Of a stretch of 64,000 bases of DNA, positions 50,501-63,525 are shown piece by piece. The translations under genes and the position numbers were made by a program. The DNA is taken from assembly GCA_017562135.1 (NCBI GenBank), contig QEYB01001522.1:682001-746000 (forward strand), written 5' to 3'. Each line of letters begins with the position of its first letter. The first letter of the stretch is position 1. The notes below the pieces were generated by a model. The model made no database searches, was not told the DNA's origin, and saw only the letters and a program-made list of their open reading frames with translations. Source of the stretch: Dipylidium caninum (Eukaryota; Platyhelminthes; Cestoda; Cyclophyllidea; Dipylidiidae).

Positions 50501-53500
50501 ACGACCTATCGATTTTCTGACTGAACTTGTGCGATTTCCTATTATCCAGAACTCAATTGCTCTCCTACCTCTTGTCTTTAAGGTAACGTCGCTTTTTTCA
50601 ATATTTTTATTCGCCACTTCTGCATACTAACTGTCCCTTTTTCTTTACTTGACAACTCTACTTTGGTGGCAAGAAATTTGGTCGGAAGTTTGCTTCATAA
50701 AGAACCTCTTTTTATCAATTTTTATGGTGTCGGCAATTTATTATTTTTGCTCGTTTGTTTGATAGCCAGATTATTGAATATCGCTATCCCTTTGCATCAC
50801 CTAATCGCCACTATTTCCTACTGAGCACGATTTATTTTTCCATCATTGGTTTAAGGATATTTGTTCGCACAGGTATTTTATTTTTTTCCCTTTGTAGATG
50901 CGACTTTAAAGTCATTAGGTCTATCTAGTCTCCAAAGACTTCCCCTTCTTTTTAGGAGGCCCTAAAAAGGATTTTCTTGGAATTCAATAGACAATGTAGT
51001 TCTTATTTTCTTCAAAGCCAATTTTTTTGTGGGTGACGGATTTCGTTGTTGTTAAATCAACCAATTTTATAACTTAAACATTTAAGTGCAATTTAAAGAC
51101 GTTATTATATATAATGTTAATCTTGTGAATCCTCAGGACGTTTCATGATTTGCCGTCTACTTCTGACTACTTTCTTATTTGGGTTGTATTTTTTGTTATG
51201 GAACTTCATAATAACCACTTTCAGCATTTGAACCTGTTAAATCTATAATTATCTCTTAACACATCAAGTACGCGATTTGTCAGTAATTCGATTTCATTAA
51301 AAATTATTAAACTATACCATCGGTTATGTAATGTAATACGAAATTGTAATACGAAACCCTCATGAAAGTGGTGTAATCAACAATCAAATAATATTTTCAG
51401 AGGGGTTTAATACTTTGCTTGAAGTCGTTTGGGTGTTTCATCCATTTCTTAAAGATCCTCGGGCATGTGAGTTATAGTTTCGGAGTTCGCCTCTACGGCA
51501 GTGAAAAATCAGTGATGCAACAACTAGTAACCTCTCTCCTTACACACTTCGACGCGGATATGTCAAAGGAAAGGGAGCTAGTTGGTGCCTGGCAAGACGA
51601 GAACTATCAGCGAACATCGCTGATGCAATACCTACCTCACAACAGTGACCTCAATCCCCTTCAAGTTGCCCTCGCCGCACAGGCCGTTCTCTTTTCCAAC
51701 GCTTACATTGATAATACAACGGCCGCGAATTCTGGACCGCGAAAGCTCTGGATATGCTCTTTTGCTTGTCTCCTCGATCAGGTGACTTAATAGAACTTCT
51801 CAATGGATCAGCTTGGAGTTATGTCTAGACTTGGCAAATTCATTGTATGGGTAATATTGACGAGGTGGAAGTTTTTTTATTTACGCCAAATTCACCCTGT
51901 TTTCCCATTTAGAAAGCTTGTAACGACTTTCCCAAAATAATAAGGTGAAGTGAACACATTGGTACTAGCCATAGATCCAAAGAACAATGGTGTTATTTTA
52001 AACAATCTTGAAAACACAAACAGTTCGTTTGTATCTGGATGAAAGACAGAATGGGGTGTTCTCTCACTGGCAAGTTTTTTTCAGTCGGAGAAATATGCTC
52101 AATCATCCTCACTTTAGATTCAGATAAAGTTGCTTTGGGGCTTTTGTTGTTAACTTTTCAGCTCCGAATGTAGGAGTAAAAGTCTAGTATTTTAATTTTC
52201 CCGGTTTTGTGTACTGCTTTTTAATTACTTCATTTCTCAATTTGATCGGTCTTGGAGACGTCTAATGCATTATCAAAAAAATAATAGCAGTTCAGGCGGT
52301 TGAGGCATCGTTTTACTTTCATCTTGACCTCTAGTAGTGTGAATGCTCTGATTTCATTTTAATAAACATTGTTTTTAGAATAGTTTCGTAGTTTTGTAAG
52401 AGAATTTGGAAGACTTCCGGTCGACTATTTTTTTTCTAACATAGTTACAACGAAAAATATTAACACTGTATTCTTTATGACTTACTTTCCCGTCACCGCT
52501 AAAGCCTCTGTCTTTGAGCCCTGAGACCTTTTTTCAATAATTTGATGCTTTAGAGAATAAGGTAAAAATTTTAAATTCAGGGTATGACTTATTTCGCACA
52601 ATGTAGGTTACCTCTTTATGGGACTTATATCATACCTGTACAACGTGAATTTTGGTTATTTTGCGTAAGTGATCATACAATTCATAATCTGCGCAGAATA
52701 TAGCACCTCTACACTCGAACAGCTCTTCATACATCCACAGGCGGTTTTCGATCCAATTAAAAGAATCATAATATCTTTTTCCTAGATTATTCGTCAAATA
52801 CACATTCTTACCAAACACATTCTCATATTGCTGTCAACTCATTTTGTCTGACTTCAATTCCTGTCAAAAAAGCGCAGATACTACTTCACGACTACTTGTT
52901 GTTGTTTTTAGTTTTGCTTCCTTCTATTGGATGTCGTGTACTGTTCAATATAGTAATCGCCTAAGTAGTTAAGTGGTTGCGAGATGAAAATTTACATCCG
53001 TACCTCCCATATCCTATGACTTTCTTATTTTGCTTTTCACTTAACTTTGCTTATGGTACTCGTATGTATCCTCTTTATATTAGTAATTTTGTCATGACAT
53101 ACAGGTCATGACATACAGGCCATGAGCCCACATGTCCCATTTTTATTACCATGTTTAGTGTGTTTCTTTATTATCTCTACTGCGTTGTTGGCCGGAAGTT
53201 GGAATAAACGGTGCTGTTTATTGTTGCTGAACAATAACCGATTAATTTGCCCAAATTGCTGTTCATAGCGGCAATGCAGTGAACTGGTGCACATATAAAG
53301 TGATTCAATCACGATGGCATAACTTGTACCATTTTAATACTTGGTTGGCTTGACCTGTTTTGCACCTACAGCGCACAAATGCCTTTCCATACCTAGGCCG
53401 ACCGCTATTAGGTAACGAAACGTTTCTGTTAGTTAACCTACAAAGAAATGGACTGAATTTATAGTCGCCTTCGACACTTCAGTGAAGATTCTAAAGCCAA

Positions 53501-56500
53501 ATTCCCTATCTTATGTTGTTTGTGGCCACTAAAATTGTTTCAAGGTTTGTATAGTTGCTTGGTCTGCTTTCGCCTGGTCGGCAGATGTGGTAGTTCCTCT
53601 AGTTCAACTGTTTATGAAAAGGTGTAGCCGGTGTATTCGTGGGAGTAATTGGCTGTTCTCTCGTATTTTATCAACCATAAAGTATTTAGTGGTAGTTTTA
53701 AGAGTGTATCGTGCTAAAAGTTATCTTGAACTTTTTTAGTCTTTCGGATAAATGACGACCCAAATCGGACTCATGAATTTAGGATGTTTTCGAGACTTGC
53801 AATTATGCATATTCCTGAGCCATCCAAAATTCATTCCTTTCTGGACTTCAGAGTGTTTTACTTTATATTTCCCTCCCTCTTGAAAGGGTCGAATGAACCC
53901 GTGAAGTGTTTGGGCATTGTCAATTACCATGTTTGCATTCTCCCGAGGCAGTGGTTTATTACACCCCGCAAATATATTTTGGATTAACTGCATTACCCAT
54001 ATTTCCGAAGTTACTCATAATCTGTATCTTATTTCATTTATTGGAAGGCCTTGGATGTATTAAATATCTAGCATTTGGCACCCTTCTTCAATTTTCCGAC
54101 AAGAGTAGTTATTACCGGCAATGAATACGGACGTACCTTTATACGTAGGCACTAATATGATGCCACTTTCTATATCACCTCAACAACGCTGCCGCGGTGG
54201 CAGAAGCAGCAACTACACACTATTGTGGTGCATTTCGCATTCGGCACCTACCACCGCGACCCGCAGTATTTATAGGGAGCAGACCGACTAAGTCTTTTCT
54301 TTCGTACTTAACGTCTGCCATTCGCGTGTGGCGAGTTGGGGGTGAAAAAGGTGACATTCACCTAAACTTCGGTTTTTGCCTCTAACGCCATACGCACACG
54401 CTCAAAACACTCCAAAAGTACCCGTTCTCTTTTACTCATTTGTTTCTTCCATGAATTTATACCAACCTAGTCGTCTTTTCGTGTGTCACCCTTTTTGTGC
54501 GTTCATCACATGATATTACAGGACACTTTTTCTCGCCAACTATTATTTGAGATTTTAAAGAAATTATTCTGTATTATTTGTCGATGCTACCCAATTGCAA
54601 TTTTAGTTCAATGAATTATAATAGTAATATTTATAGCTTTGAGTGAGAGTTTGAACGAGTAGCATCGTTAAATAGCACATGAACTCACTAATATAAAATT
54701 CCTTCGTATTGTTTAATTAAACCATATTGGCTGAAAAGATGTTGTAGTTTCTGGTTTTGATCAAACTATGTTCAGGGTTAGGGGAAGCACGATGGCATAG
54801 TCAGCTAATTTCCCACTACACCTTCTCTTTTAGTCTGCGTCATGGTCACAGTTGTCAGATCTCATAGAGGAGGTGTTCACGACACGGACACACGCAACGA
54901 CGGTGGCACAAAGCCTTGCACTCCTCCTTTTACCCCGTGTCCCTACCAACTTGCCTTTAGCTAAACTCGTAACTCCCTGCGTCCGCCTTCTCGAGCGCCT
55001 CCAAACACCTTTGGCGGTGCGCCTCTGCACTGCTCTTCTGAGTAGCGTCGCCTCCGAGGGCACCTCAGACACTGAGATGGGTGAACATGTTGGGTCCGTC
55101 GTGACTCAGCTAACCCAGCATCTGCGTGACGTTCTCTCCAACCCCAACGACGGGATGCACCGCCTGCTCATGCAGTGTATTGACTTTCTCCCGCCTGATC
55201 TGCTTGGGATTGTCGTCATCACATTGCCGCGCTGTCTCCTCCGTTCTAAACTCATCGATGTGGACGCACTTAACGAGAGGTTTAGATTTTTGCCCCTAGG
55301 CATATTTCATTATACTAAGTTAAATTCTTAACGGGTCGAATTAATGGCATTACTTATGGAATGCAAAGATCAAACTGACAAAATTATAACTAGACAGCAT
55401 TTCTGACTATCAGTAAAACTGAAAAAAAGGTATGGGAGAAGCATGCTAATCAATTTATGAATTTTTAATTCGATGACCCCATTTTACGATCACTAATCTT
55501 CACGAGGCTTATTTTGACACCTATGACATTCCTTATTGTTGTTCTTGCAATTTTATTCAACTATAATTCAAAGATCCTCTTAGAGATTTTACTACCCGTT
55601 CCTGCGCCTCCTGAATCGGAAATTGGTCATTTCGATCCTTCATGGTCAGGTGTATTATAGTCAAACTTGACCGCCAACGCGATAGTTGAACTTCATGGTT
55701 TTTTCTTTGAGGTAATTACCACCACCGATGGCTTCTAGATCTATGCGATACTTTTTCCCCTTGAAGTTTGCCTTGCTTGTTTTTCGCCTAGATTCTCAGT
55801 TTGGTGGGATCTAAACTTAAAATTTCTTATTGTACTCCGTTTTTCTACTATTTTGTTTCACCGTGATTGTGGCAGTGAGACCACATTTTTTTGCGAGCTC
55901 ATAAACTAGTTCTTATCCCTCCTTTCTACTTTTCGTTTTTCTATTAATTGTTCAATTGGAGGTTGATGGTGTCTTCAACTTCGTATACTGGCTTACTGTT
56001 CAATAATCCTAACTCCGATTTGTCCACAAACCGTACAGTTTGATTCTGAATTGCTATTCCCTCTCGAGTTACTTCCTATCTGCTAATCTTTAGGTCCTAA
56101 ATGGCCTTTTTATAGGCTGAAGGGATTTTAAGATTATAGTTCACCGTAATGTCGTAATATTCATATTTCACGTCATACAAACTGTCGATCCTCAAAAGTG
56201 GCTTTTTTAAGTGTTCTCCATGCAAAATTACCCTTTTAGCGTCTATGTGTTCCCCGAACTTTATATCTTGTTCATATCTCTAGGGCCATAAATTTATATT
56301 TGTTGATATTCAAATAAGGAACAATAACTGGATGATTGATTACTACTTAATTCAGTATGAAAGTTCCCTTTTTTTCAACATAACTATCTTACGCTAGTTC
56401 CTAGAATTCAAAAAAAATTTGCCACACTCCAGTTTATTCTGAAATTACCGCTCTGAGATATTCGTTTTATGTCGATATTGGTAAGGAAAAAAGAAAGTGT

Positions 56501-59500
56501 AAAGCCTAAAGTCATTTGTCTTTCACACTACCTCGTTCTGTTATTTTTGAGCACTGTCTTTTCAGAATAAGTTAATGGTTACTATTAGTCTGTTCACTCC
56601 CGTTATGATGAATCGTTTTTTGTTATTTACGGGACTTTACCTTCATACTTATTCCTTAATTTTTGTTAGCTTAAACATGTCATCATGTGCGTAAAATGAA
56701 TAATACCTATTTAGAACGGACATACTTTCTCAAGTATTATTAGTGAGGTATCTGAATTTTTAAGCGTCTTGGTTTAAGGCGGGTATAGAAATTCCTAGAT
56801 TTCTTGTTATTAATGCCTCCTAAATGCAACCTAGATTAAAGCAGAGCAGCGTCTCTCTCACTTAATCACATCGGCTTTTTGAATCGGCCCTTATTTTATG
56901 CACGTCAGTAATTTTCATACCTATCTACATAAAATTCTTCAGTTAGTGTAAACCCAAACCCCAAAGCAGCCTTATTTATACTGACAATACAGCATTATTT
57001 CTTCCACATATTTTTAAGAGCCGTCATCCGGTGTAGCGATCCATCCACGATAATACTATCCTAGTCGCATGTATTCGTCTTTATCTCCGACTGTTGGTTG
57101 AAACGTCGTCTAATTTGTCCTTGAATTTTTAGGCCTGGTATTGTTCGAGCTACTTAGTAATTAAAAATGCTTTCTATCATACACAACTGTGAGACAAAAA
57201 TTTCGGGCCCTTGTCTTGACGGGTCGTGTTCATGTAGGGTCATCTACTTCGGGGTTAACTAAGTTTTTATTCCTGTGTGCTGCTTTGAAACGAGGGAGCA
57301 AGGGTTTCCGAATTTATCAACGTCTTGATATCCGGTTATGACTCGTGTAGCAGCGGTACCGTGCCTGTGTTAGGAGACATCATTTGGCTCCTGAACGCAC
57401 CTGCTGATAGGTCAGGCAGCGCGTCTGTGCACGCGTTTTTCCGTGTGCGTTGTTTCCAAGTGTCTGTGCATGTGTCTCCTTCCTATCGCCTCCACCCTCA
57501 CCCAAATTGCCAGCATTTCGACCACCACCGCCAACGTTTATTATCATTTATGCATTTCCTAATCCCATAACAGCTAACTTACTTCGTTTCTCTTCCCAAC
57601 CAGTTGCGTATAACATCTATCTCGCCAAAATTTGACATTTGATTTCGAATATCGGTTTTGATTTACTTCTAATGTGTGTTAGGTAATTTCTAGCCCTTCA
57701 GCAGATGTAATTCTCTTTTGTGAAAGACTAAAAACACGGGAATTCCATTTGCAACAATGTACAAGGCAGTGCCTGGATTATTCTTCACTCTACGTTTACG
57801 TGACTTAATCAACTTGAAATTTGAGCTTTTTTTGAAATCATGCATGTTTGGTAATGACACTTGGTTTTTTAAACTATCATTAGTGTGGTAGCTCGTCAAA
57901 ATTATTATTATTAAATAAATTTCGGGATAAGTGTTTTTAAGCATTGAAATACATTATAAGTGAAGTTTTCTCGAGTACTACTTTTAGCGTTTTTGTTGCA
58001 CATGTACAGTGCTGTCTTTTAAATTATTTGGATTTCAAAAATGTAGATATCCTTAATAATTTAAATAGAATCTACTTATTCATGAATAAGATCTCTTGTT
58101 AACTATCAAAAAAAATTTTTATCCTTAATAGGAGCTCCGTAAATCCTCCGTAATTCTTTTACCGTAATCACTTAATAGTTCTTCCATGCGAGTATTACTT
58201 AACTGCCATTATTCGTTTTCGCTATCTTTGATAGTACCAAGGGCCACTTCAAATTTATCGTCGAGCCATCGCCACTGAAGACCCCTTTTGACGCCTTTAC
58301 GAAACCGTTGTCTTCGTATGATTTGGAAGAAATTTTTCAGTTAGTGAGTCTCTGTGATGGTGCCTGGCAGACCATTGTGAATCTTCTCCTCACGTCTTCG
58401 CAGACCCCCGAGATTCGGAATACCTGGAACTGTCTTTCAGTACCTACTGTCATCCTCGCTCTCCAGGCAGTAAGGAGCAGTTTTGCATAAAACCAGACTA
58501 CAGACAGTTGATAACTTTGCCTAACTGACCTTGACTTCACTTACATGCGGTTGTTTTGATGACCGCATTGCGAGCGTTGTAGACAGAAATTTTGTCCCAC
58601 AAGGGTCATTCGGTCCGCCAATTCATTGACTCGTTAATGCAAACTCAACGTATGACTTTCATTTTGCTGGAATAACATCCTCTCTAGGATACTTTCTTGG
58701 TGCTTTTCTTTCACTTTTCTTGCTTGTTCCTCATTTTGCCGTAATTTTGAACTTCTCATTCGCATTTTGAATGAATTTTAATAAATACTACTGAACATTA
58801 CCCTCCACGACCATGGGCACAAATTGTTGTTTCAAATTCACTTCGACACTCGGAATGAAAGCATTATCAAAATTTAAAATTTTTAGCATAATAGAAAGTT
58901 ATTTAACATTTCTAAGGGATGTGTACCTGTGCCTCCAGTTAGCTCTTTCCCTCTAGTTTCTGCACCGGATTAACTCATTGGAGGAGGTTGATGCGGCAGA
59001 GTGCTGGGCTCGCGCCATCGGTTTCCTCGACCAGCTTATTGCGAACGGTCTCATTAGCCTCCCTTTCACCCCGCGATCTACCTCTTCTTCCTGTACCACC
59101 TCTTGCAGTATATTCCTTGGACGTGAGTTTTGGGATTCATTGAAATCTCCTTCGACCTTTTCTCGCGAATGTCAGTGCCAACGTTTACTCTTAAAAGATT
59201 TATTGTAAAATTGGCATTTTTCTGCCGGTTGGTGTTAAGATTCTGGTAAGTGGAAGTGTTACCATCTTTAGGTTTGTTTATAAAATACTACTCTGATTGA
59301 CTTTGCCTGTTTATATCACCAATTTCTTTGTACATTTGAAAGTTATGGGTATTGTGTTATTTATCAGTAGGACTATTCATAACAATAATAATACCTCAGT
59401 GCGTATGATTTTGTGGATATCTGTAATACTGTGTATTTTCGAGACGATATCAAATGTTGTCAAAACTTGCATTACTCCGGAATAAATTGAATGAAAAATC

Positions 59501-59997
59501 AAATAACCAAATGAAATCAAAAACTGCCTTGGGGGGGGGGATATGAGTTTGATAAGTAGTTTCACTAGGGACTCTTAATTGCTCCAGGTGTCATCTGAAT
59601 TTCCTTTATTTCAGAATATCGGGGTTCCCTAGACTTTTTCGATTTAGCTTTCACCCTCCTCCGGGTGATTGACTACTCCACTGAGAAGGCATCCATACCT
59701 CATGTTCCCCTTGGTCGAGTATGCCAGACTCTTGCAGTCCTGGGCCAGCGTCTCGTCGCGCGCCTTGCAGTTCGGCGCGATACCGGCACCTCCGAGCAGG
59801 TTGAAAAAACTGGAGTGTGTGTCCTCATCGAACAAGCGGTCCTCGTGATAGCCGAAGTCAATGAGTATATTGAAAGGCGCGATGCGACTGCCAATCCCCT
59901 TTTAAAGCACCTTTCTGCTTCTCTCGAACTTATCGTCAACTCACTTACCTGCCAGTGGGAGCATCAGGACGCGGAGAAGCAGTGCGAAGGCTCCTGA
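47535..59997 (+). CDS. Large predicted helical protein, 1,094 residues, unrecognised
   Basis: Thirteen exons: 47535-47732, 47806-48161, 48229-48405, 48578-48894, 49164-49221, 49315-49528, 50162-50401, 50469-50582, 51401-51781, 54834-55279, 58235-58469, 58957-59122, 59615-59997. All phases agree from ATG to TGA. Introns range from 67 and 73 nt to about 3 kb. The product is Leu-rich and looks all-helical, with repeat-like amphipathic helices (for example VKAIVLGHLH, LQVALAAQAVLFSNAYID, LAKLVTPCVRLLERL, DFFDLAFTLLRVIDY). That suggests a HEAT/ARM-type scaffold with no signal peptide or enzyme motif. I considered transcription-complex subunits (Mediator, Integrator, NELF-B) and Fanconi proteins but found no convincing match from memory. 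Exon six contains an in-frame hydrophobic stretch that may be a retained 60-nt intron. Confidence 0.75.
53091..53118. repeat. 14-bp tandem duplication
   Basis: Two perfect adjacent copies of gtcatgacatacag inside the 3-kb intron 51782-54833. Nothing else of note was seen in that intron. Confidence 0.9.
59531..59540. repeat. Ten-G homopolymer
   Basis: A run of ten G in the last intron of the large gene, about 75 bp before the final exon. It is of interest mainly as a possible sequencing or polymorphism hotspot. Confidence 0.9.
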
Positions 59998-60201
59998 ACT
60001 TGAATTTACTGTTTCCATTTTGACACTCAATTATATGTAATAGTTTTAACACGAGTGGAATACTATAATTGCGGCGATTTCTCGGTATTTCGTATATTAA
60101 CGGACCTTATCTGGAGAGTAGTCGACCCAGGACGAATATGAAGCAACATTCCGTGAGTTTGGCAGTTGGTTCTCGATTATATCATTTTTATAACAATTTT
60201 T

Positions 60202-60207
60202 AATAAA
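60202..60207 (+). terminator. Poly(A) signal of the large helical-protein gene
   Basis: AATAAA about 205 nt after the TGA at 59997, a plausible transcript end. Confidence 0.55.
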
Positions 60208-61568
60208 GCCATTTTTGATCTTAATATGTCCAATCTTTATTAGCAAATTGGGACGCCACTTTGGTTTTCATTTGCATATGAATATACAAACTTTATTTCA
60301 CCATGTGACCCTCTTTTTTGGATTCCGGTCATTTATCGTCTACATAATTTAATATACTTCTAAACTTTATTTGTTCCAAATATTTCTGTCTTTAAACTTT
60401 AAAGTTGGTGTTATTGATAATTTCTGTTGTTACCGCACGATATGTATCCACCCAAGAACGAGTCATTTTTATCTGGACGGCTTCTTCTCGTGTGCTGTGT
60501 CCACTTACCAATTGTTTAGTAGAACTCAATTTACGTACCCTTTTTACACTAGTCACCGCTTCCGCTCTCCAGTGCTACTCCACACCTATTATGTTGCCAT
60601 TGTGCTGATGCCGTGTGATGCGGCTGCGGTGTCTTGGGCACGTGTAGTGTAGAAATCTAGAGCATAATCGGAAAGTTTCTACTCCCACTTAGATGGATAG
60701 TGACTTGAGGAGAGTGAATGTGGACGTAGGTTATGAATTGCCTTTTGCTTATTTGTTCGCCCCATTTAAATTCCGCTGGATATCCACAGTTGTCATTTCA
60801 AAGCTAATTTTGGTGACACCATATTTTAGAAACTTTTTTGAATTCAGGTAAATCTCTGAGCGTGACACCAAAATAAACACTAATTACAGGTGACAATATT
60901 TCCCCCTGGATACATGGGCTAACGGAACCTAAGGAACGGGGAAGGTCTTGCTTGTGACCTCGTAAGGGAAACATCTGCCTTTTTACTCGTGTAAAAATTT
61001 TCCTCGTATCGAACTCGAGGTCCTCTTGTGTTACATCATTCATCGGCAGAAGATGCTTTTAATGCACGTTTTAGCGTTGAAATCGCTTACCGATTTCAGG
61101 CAGATGCTTAACGCTACACACCAAGTGAAACAGCCGAATCTGGCCAGCTACTAGGATGCCCCATTCTCATCAGTATGGAATTAATATTTCAAATAATTTT
61201 CGCATTGCAGCCACTTTATCATCGAATGGGATATTCCCGTAATAATTTTTTTTATTGCGTACGGTTTTTGTTAAATTTTAGTACCAGGCCAAATTCTAAT
61301 TGGTTTGCCATTAACCGTAGTATCTTCATCAATTTTGTTCCATTTTGCGTGTAGTTTCTTGAAACAACCCCAAATCTATCGGAATTATAGTAGACTCACT
61401 GAAATCCGTTGCCTTGGGCGAGTACCAAAAGAATAATTTAAGACCGTCGAGTTTATTTCGATTTTTCACATAGACTCGGTTTCAACTATGTTTGTAGCTT
61501 AATCCATTAAGGCTTTTCAATTCTGTCATTGTTCTTTGAAAAGCTTGTCATCACTTAAAAGTCCAAGA
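60208..61568. other. Intergenic region, nothing recognised
   Basis: About 1.4 kb of AT-rich DNA. A minus-strand ATG-initiated frame at 60804-61043 (79 residues) has no motif or splice support and is not called as a gene. Confidence 0.5.
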
Positions 61569-61868
61569 ATGCAGAGAATAACAAAGAAGCTTAGGAAAAA
61601 GTCCTTGGAAGGCGTATTTCCGGCGCTCGCCATTAAACGTAGATTGCGTTCATTAAGGGCTCGTTTAAAGCCAAATCAACACTTCCTCGGCGGTAAATCG
61701 TTGGGTTGCACTGGCAGTATAACGTCAAAGTATACGCAGAAAGACTTGACAGATGAAGAATTTTATGCCCTCGTACATCGAATGAATAACGCCCTTCCGC
61801 ACTATCGCATATATCCACTTTGTATAAGAATCCAGTTACAGTGGCATTTTAGAATTTTGGGCAAATAG
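61569..61868 (+). CDS. Possible basic ORF, 99 residues (weak)
   Basis: An ATG-initiated frame whose first part is strongly basic (MQRITKKLRKKSLEGV, AIKRRLRSLRARLKPNQ), followed by a polar stretch with DLTDEEFYALVHRM. It follows an acceptor-like aaaag and could be an exon of a larger gene. The last 25 or so residues look non-coding. A nuclear or ribosome-associated basic protein is possible, but no family is recognised. Confidence 0.35.
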   Translation: MQRITKKLRKKSLEGVFPALAIKRRLRSLRARLKPNQHFLGGKSLGCTGSITSKYTQKDLTDEEFYALVHRMNNALPHYRIYPLCIRIQLQWHFRILGK

Positions 61869-62910
61869 ACTGCACTTGCCCAATTAGCTGATTGTGAACC
61901 TCTTTACGCGAGGCTTTAGCATAATCGTTTGTGGTCGCCCTGTTGGCCACATTTTGCATTATTTTATTAAAATGCTTTAGATCGGGATGAACTTTACCTT
62001 GAAACGGAAATGATAAATAAAGGTATTATAAGCATGTTAGTCTTACTAACCCAGAAAGGCAAGTCTAAACACAAAGTACAAAAAGCATTTATTTGCACAA
62101 CCGCTGAACGAACTGGATCAAGATCTAATTGCTAACCGTTTTAACGCGCCCGCGCACGTGAAGAGTTTTTGGGTGCGTGTGCATCCCAATTTTGGGTTTG
62201 ATGCTCCGCACTCCCTGGGGAGGGGGGTCATAAGTCAGTAGGGCGGGAGGGAGGCAGAGGGCAGCTTGAAGATGACTATTCAGGTTTACAGTTAGCAGAG
62301 GAGAGGAGAGTGAGGAGAATAATAAATCAATGCGGAAGAAAACAGAAAACCTAGCGTCACGCGGCTGCAGGAGTCAGGAATGCTAACAATCGAAGGGCAC
62401 CAGGAGGCACATGAAGAGACTAGTGTTATAGCTTACATACACTTAATTATAAAATAATAGCTATCGTTAGAGTGCGTGTTTTCGTATTATTGGGATGCAG
62501 GTCTAATCACAAGTTTGTAGTGGACGAGGCGTGTGGTTAAGAGTGTGCGGTGCTAAAGCGTGTGTGCATGTGTCGCGGGGTGGTTTTACAACGAGTCTCT
62601 TTTTAGCCATATTCTAACGAATATTTGTCTACTGAATGTGTAGGTGTGGTTTTTCTCCTCTGGAAGATTTATAAAAATAGAAACTTTCAAAATAAATGGA
62701 CCGAAGGAAGGTAGGTGGTTGAGAGGGGACGGGGTCGATGAATGGGTTTGACGGGTCTCCAAATTCAACAAATCTCATCTATGCACGAATGCCGCGGCAG
62801 GTTGATCGGTAATTCATTCTTCATTATCAAAAATTCGCTCTTTACCGTTTTCAGTCTTGATGTAAAAGTAGTTGGAAGGTTGGATGTGGACAAGAGGGGG
62901 AGTTAAGTTA
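61869..62910. other. Intergenic or 3' untranslated region
   Basis: About 1 kb with patches of higher GC and purine-rich runs (62218-62320). No exon was supported. The right part is probably the 3' untranslated region of the minus-strand gene ending at 62911. Confidence 0.5.
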
Positions 62911-63525
62911 TCACCTTTCCGAAGTGTCTTCCGCTTCCAGTTTCAACAGCGGATCGGGCCAGCAACCACCACAGTCCCCGCCACAAGACCCCATAATAAT
63001 CACTGATCCCTATATAATGTTGGGATTTGAAAGGATAATTTATCTAGCAAGAATTCAAACGAATAGACATTGAAAGGGCGGGTAGTTTTGTTATCCTTCT
63101 AGGGGACGAAGGGAGGCATTTCTGAAAAAGCCAATATGAGGTGTCTTTACACAATCGGTGCCAGCCCGTAGCTTACGGCTATCAGAGAGAATTATGCGGT
63201 AGTTCTCTCGATGTGGGTGCGGTGAAGTTGCGATACTTACCTCTACTCGTGCCACATGGCCAAATGACCGCGGTCTGGAAGCTCGCCACTGGGTTTCTTT
63301 TGACACCACAAAGCCGGTGCCCTCAAGGTTGATCACAAATTTGCCCTAAATGTCGAACGTAAAAGATCCTGTCTCAAAATCGCACAGTCGGTATAGGGTC
63401 ATAAGTGAGGTAGCGTGGTGTGAAGGTGGCACTTACTAACTGACAAGTACCTCGAGAGCAAGACTTTGCGGATGCGTAGGGCACGAATTGCTTTCCCCAC
63501 GTATCGCTGAACCGGCCATCAAATA
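62911..63525 (-). CDS. 3' end of an unrecognised gene, Cys/Gly-rich C-terminus
   Basis: Three exons, 63525-63437, 63345-63241 and 63009-62911, have strong donors (gtaagt in two), matching phases and a final TGA. The readable C-terminus is about 97 residues: FDGRFSDTWGKQFVPYASAK, SCSRGTCQL, GKFVINLEGTGFVVSKETQW, then a Cys/Gly cluster (GSCGGDCGGCWPDPLL) and an acidic end. The paired cysteines suggest an extracellular or lumenal domain, but I cannot name a family. The exon before 63525 could not be placed (it must end with one base of a codon), so the gene continues beyond this point and probably outside the window. Confidence 0.6.

Noticed and set aside
57325..57570. Plus-strand frame inside the large intron 55280-58234
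   Set aside because: Flanking exons already join in phase without it, and it resembles no neighbouring protein content.
47535..59997. Identity as NELF-B, Integrator, Mediator or a Fanconi subunit
   Set aside because: Only scattered residue resemblance (such as a GAW triplet) was found, with no shared motif order.
60804..61043. 79-residue minus-strand ATG frame
   Set aside because: No motif, splice support or composition signal. A 15-base match to sequence near 63720 is too short to mean a repeat.
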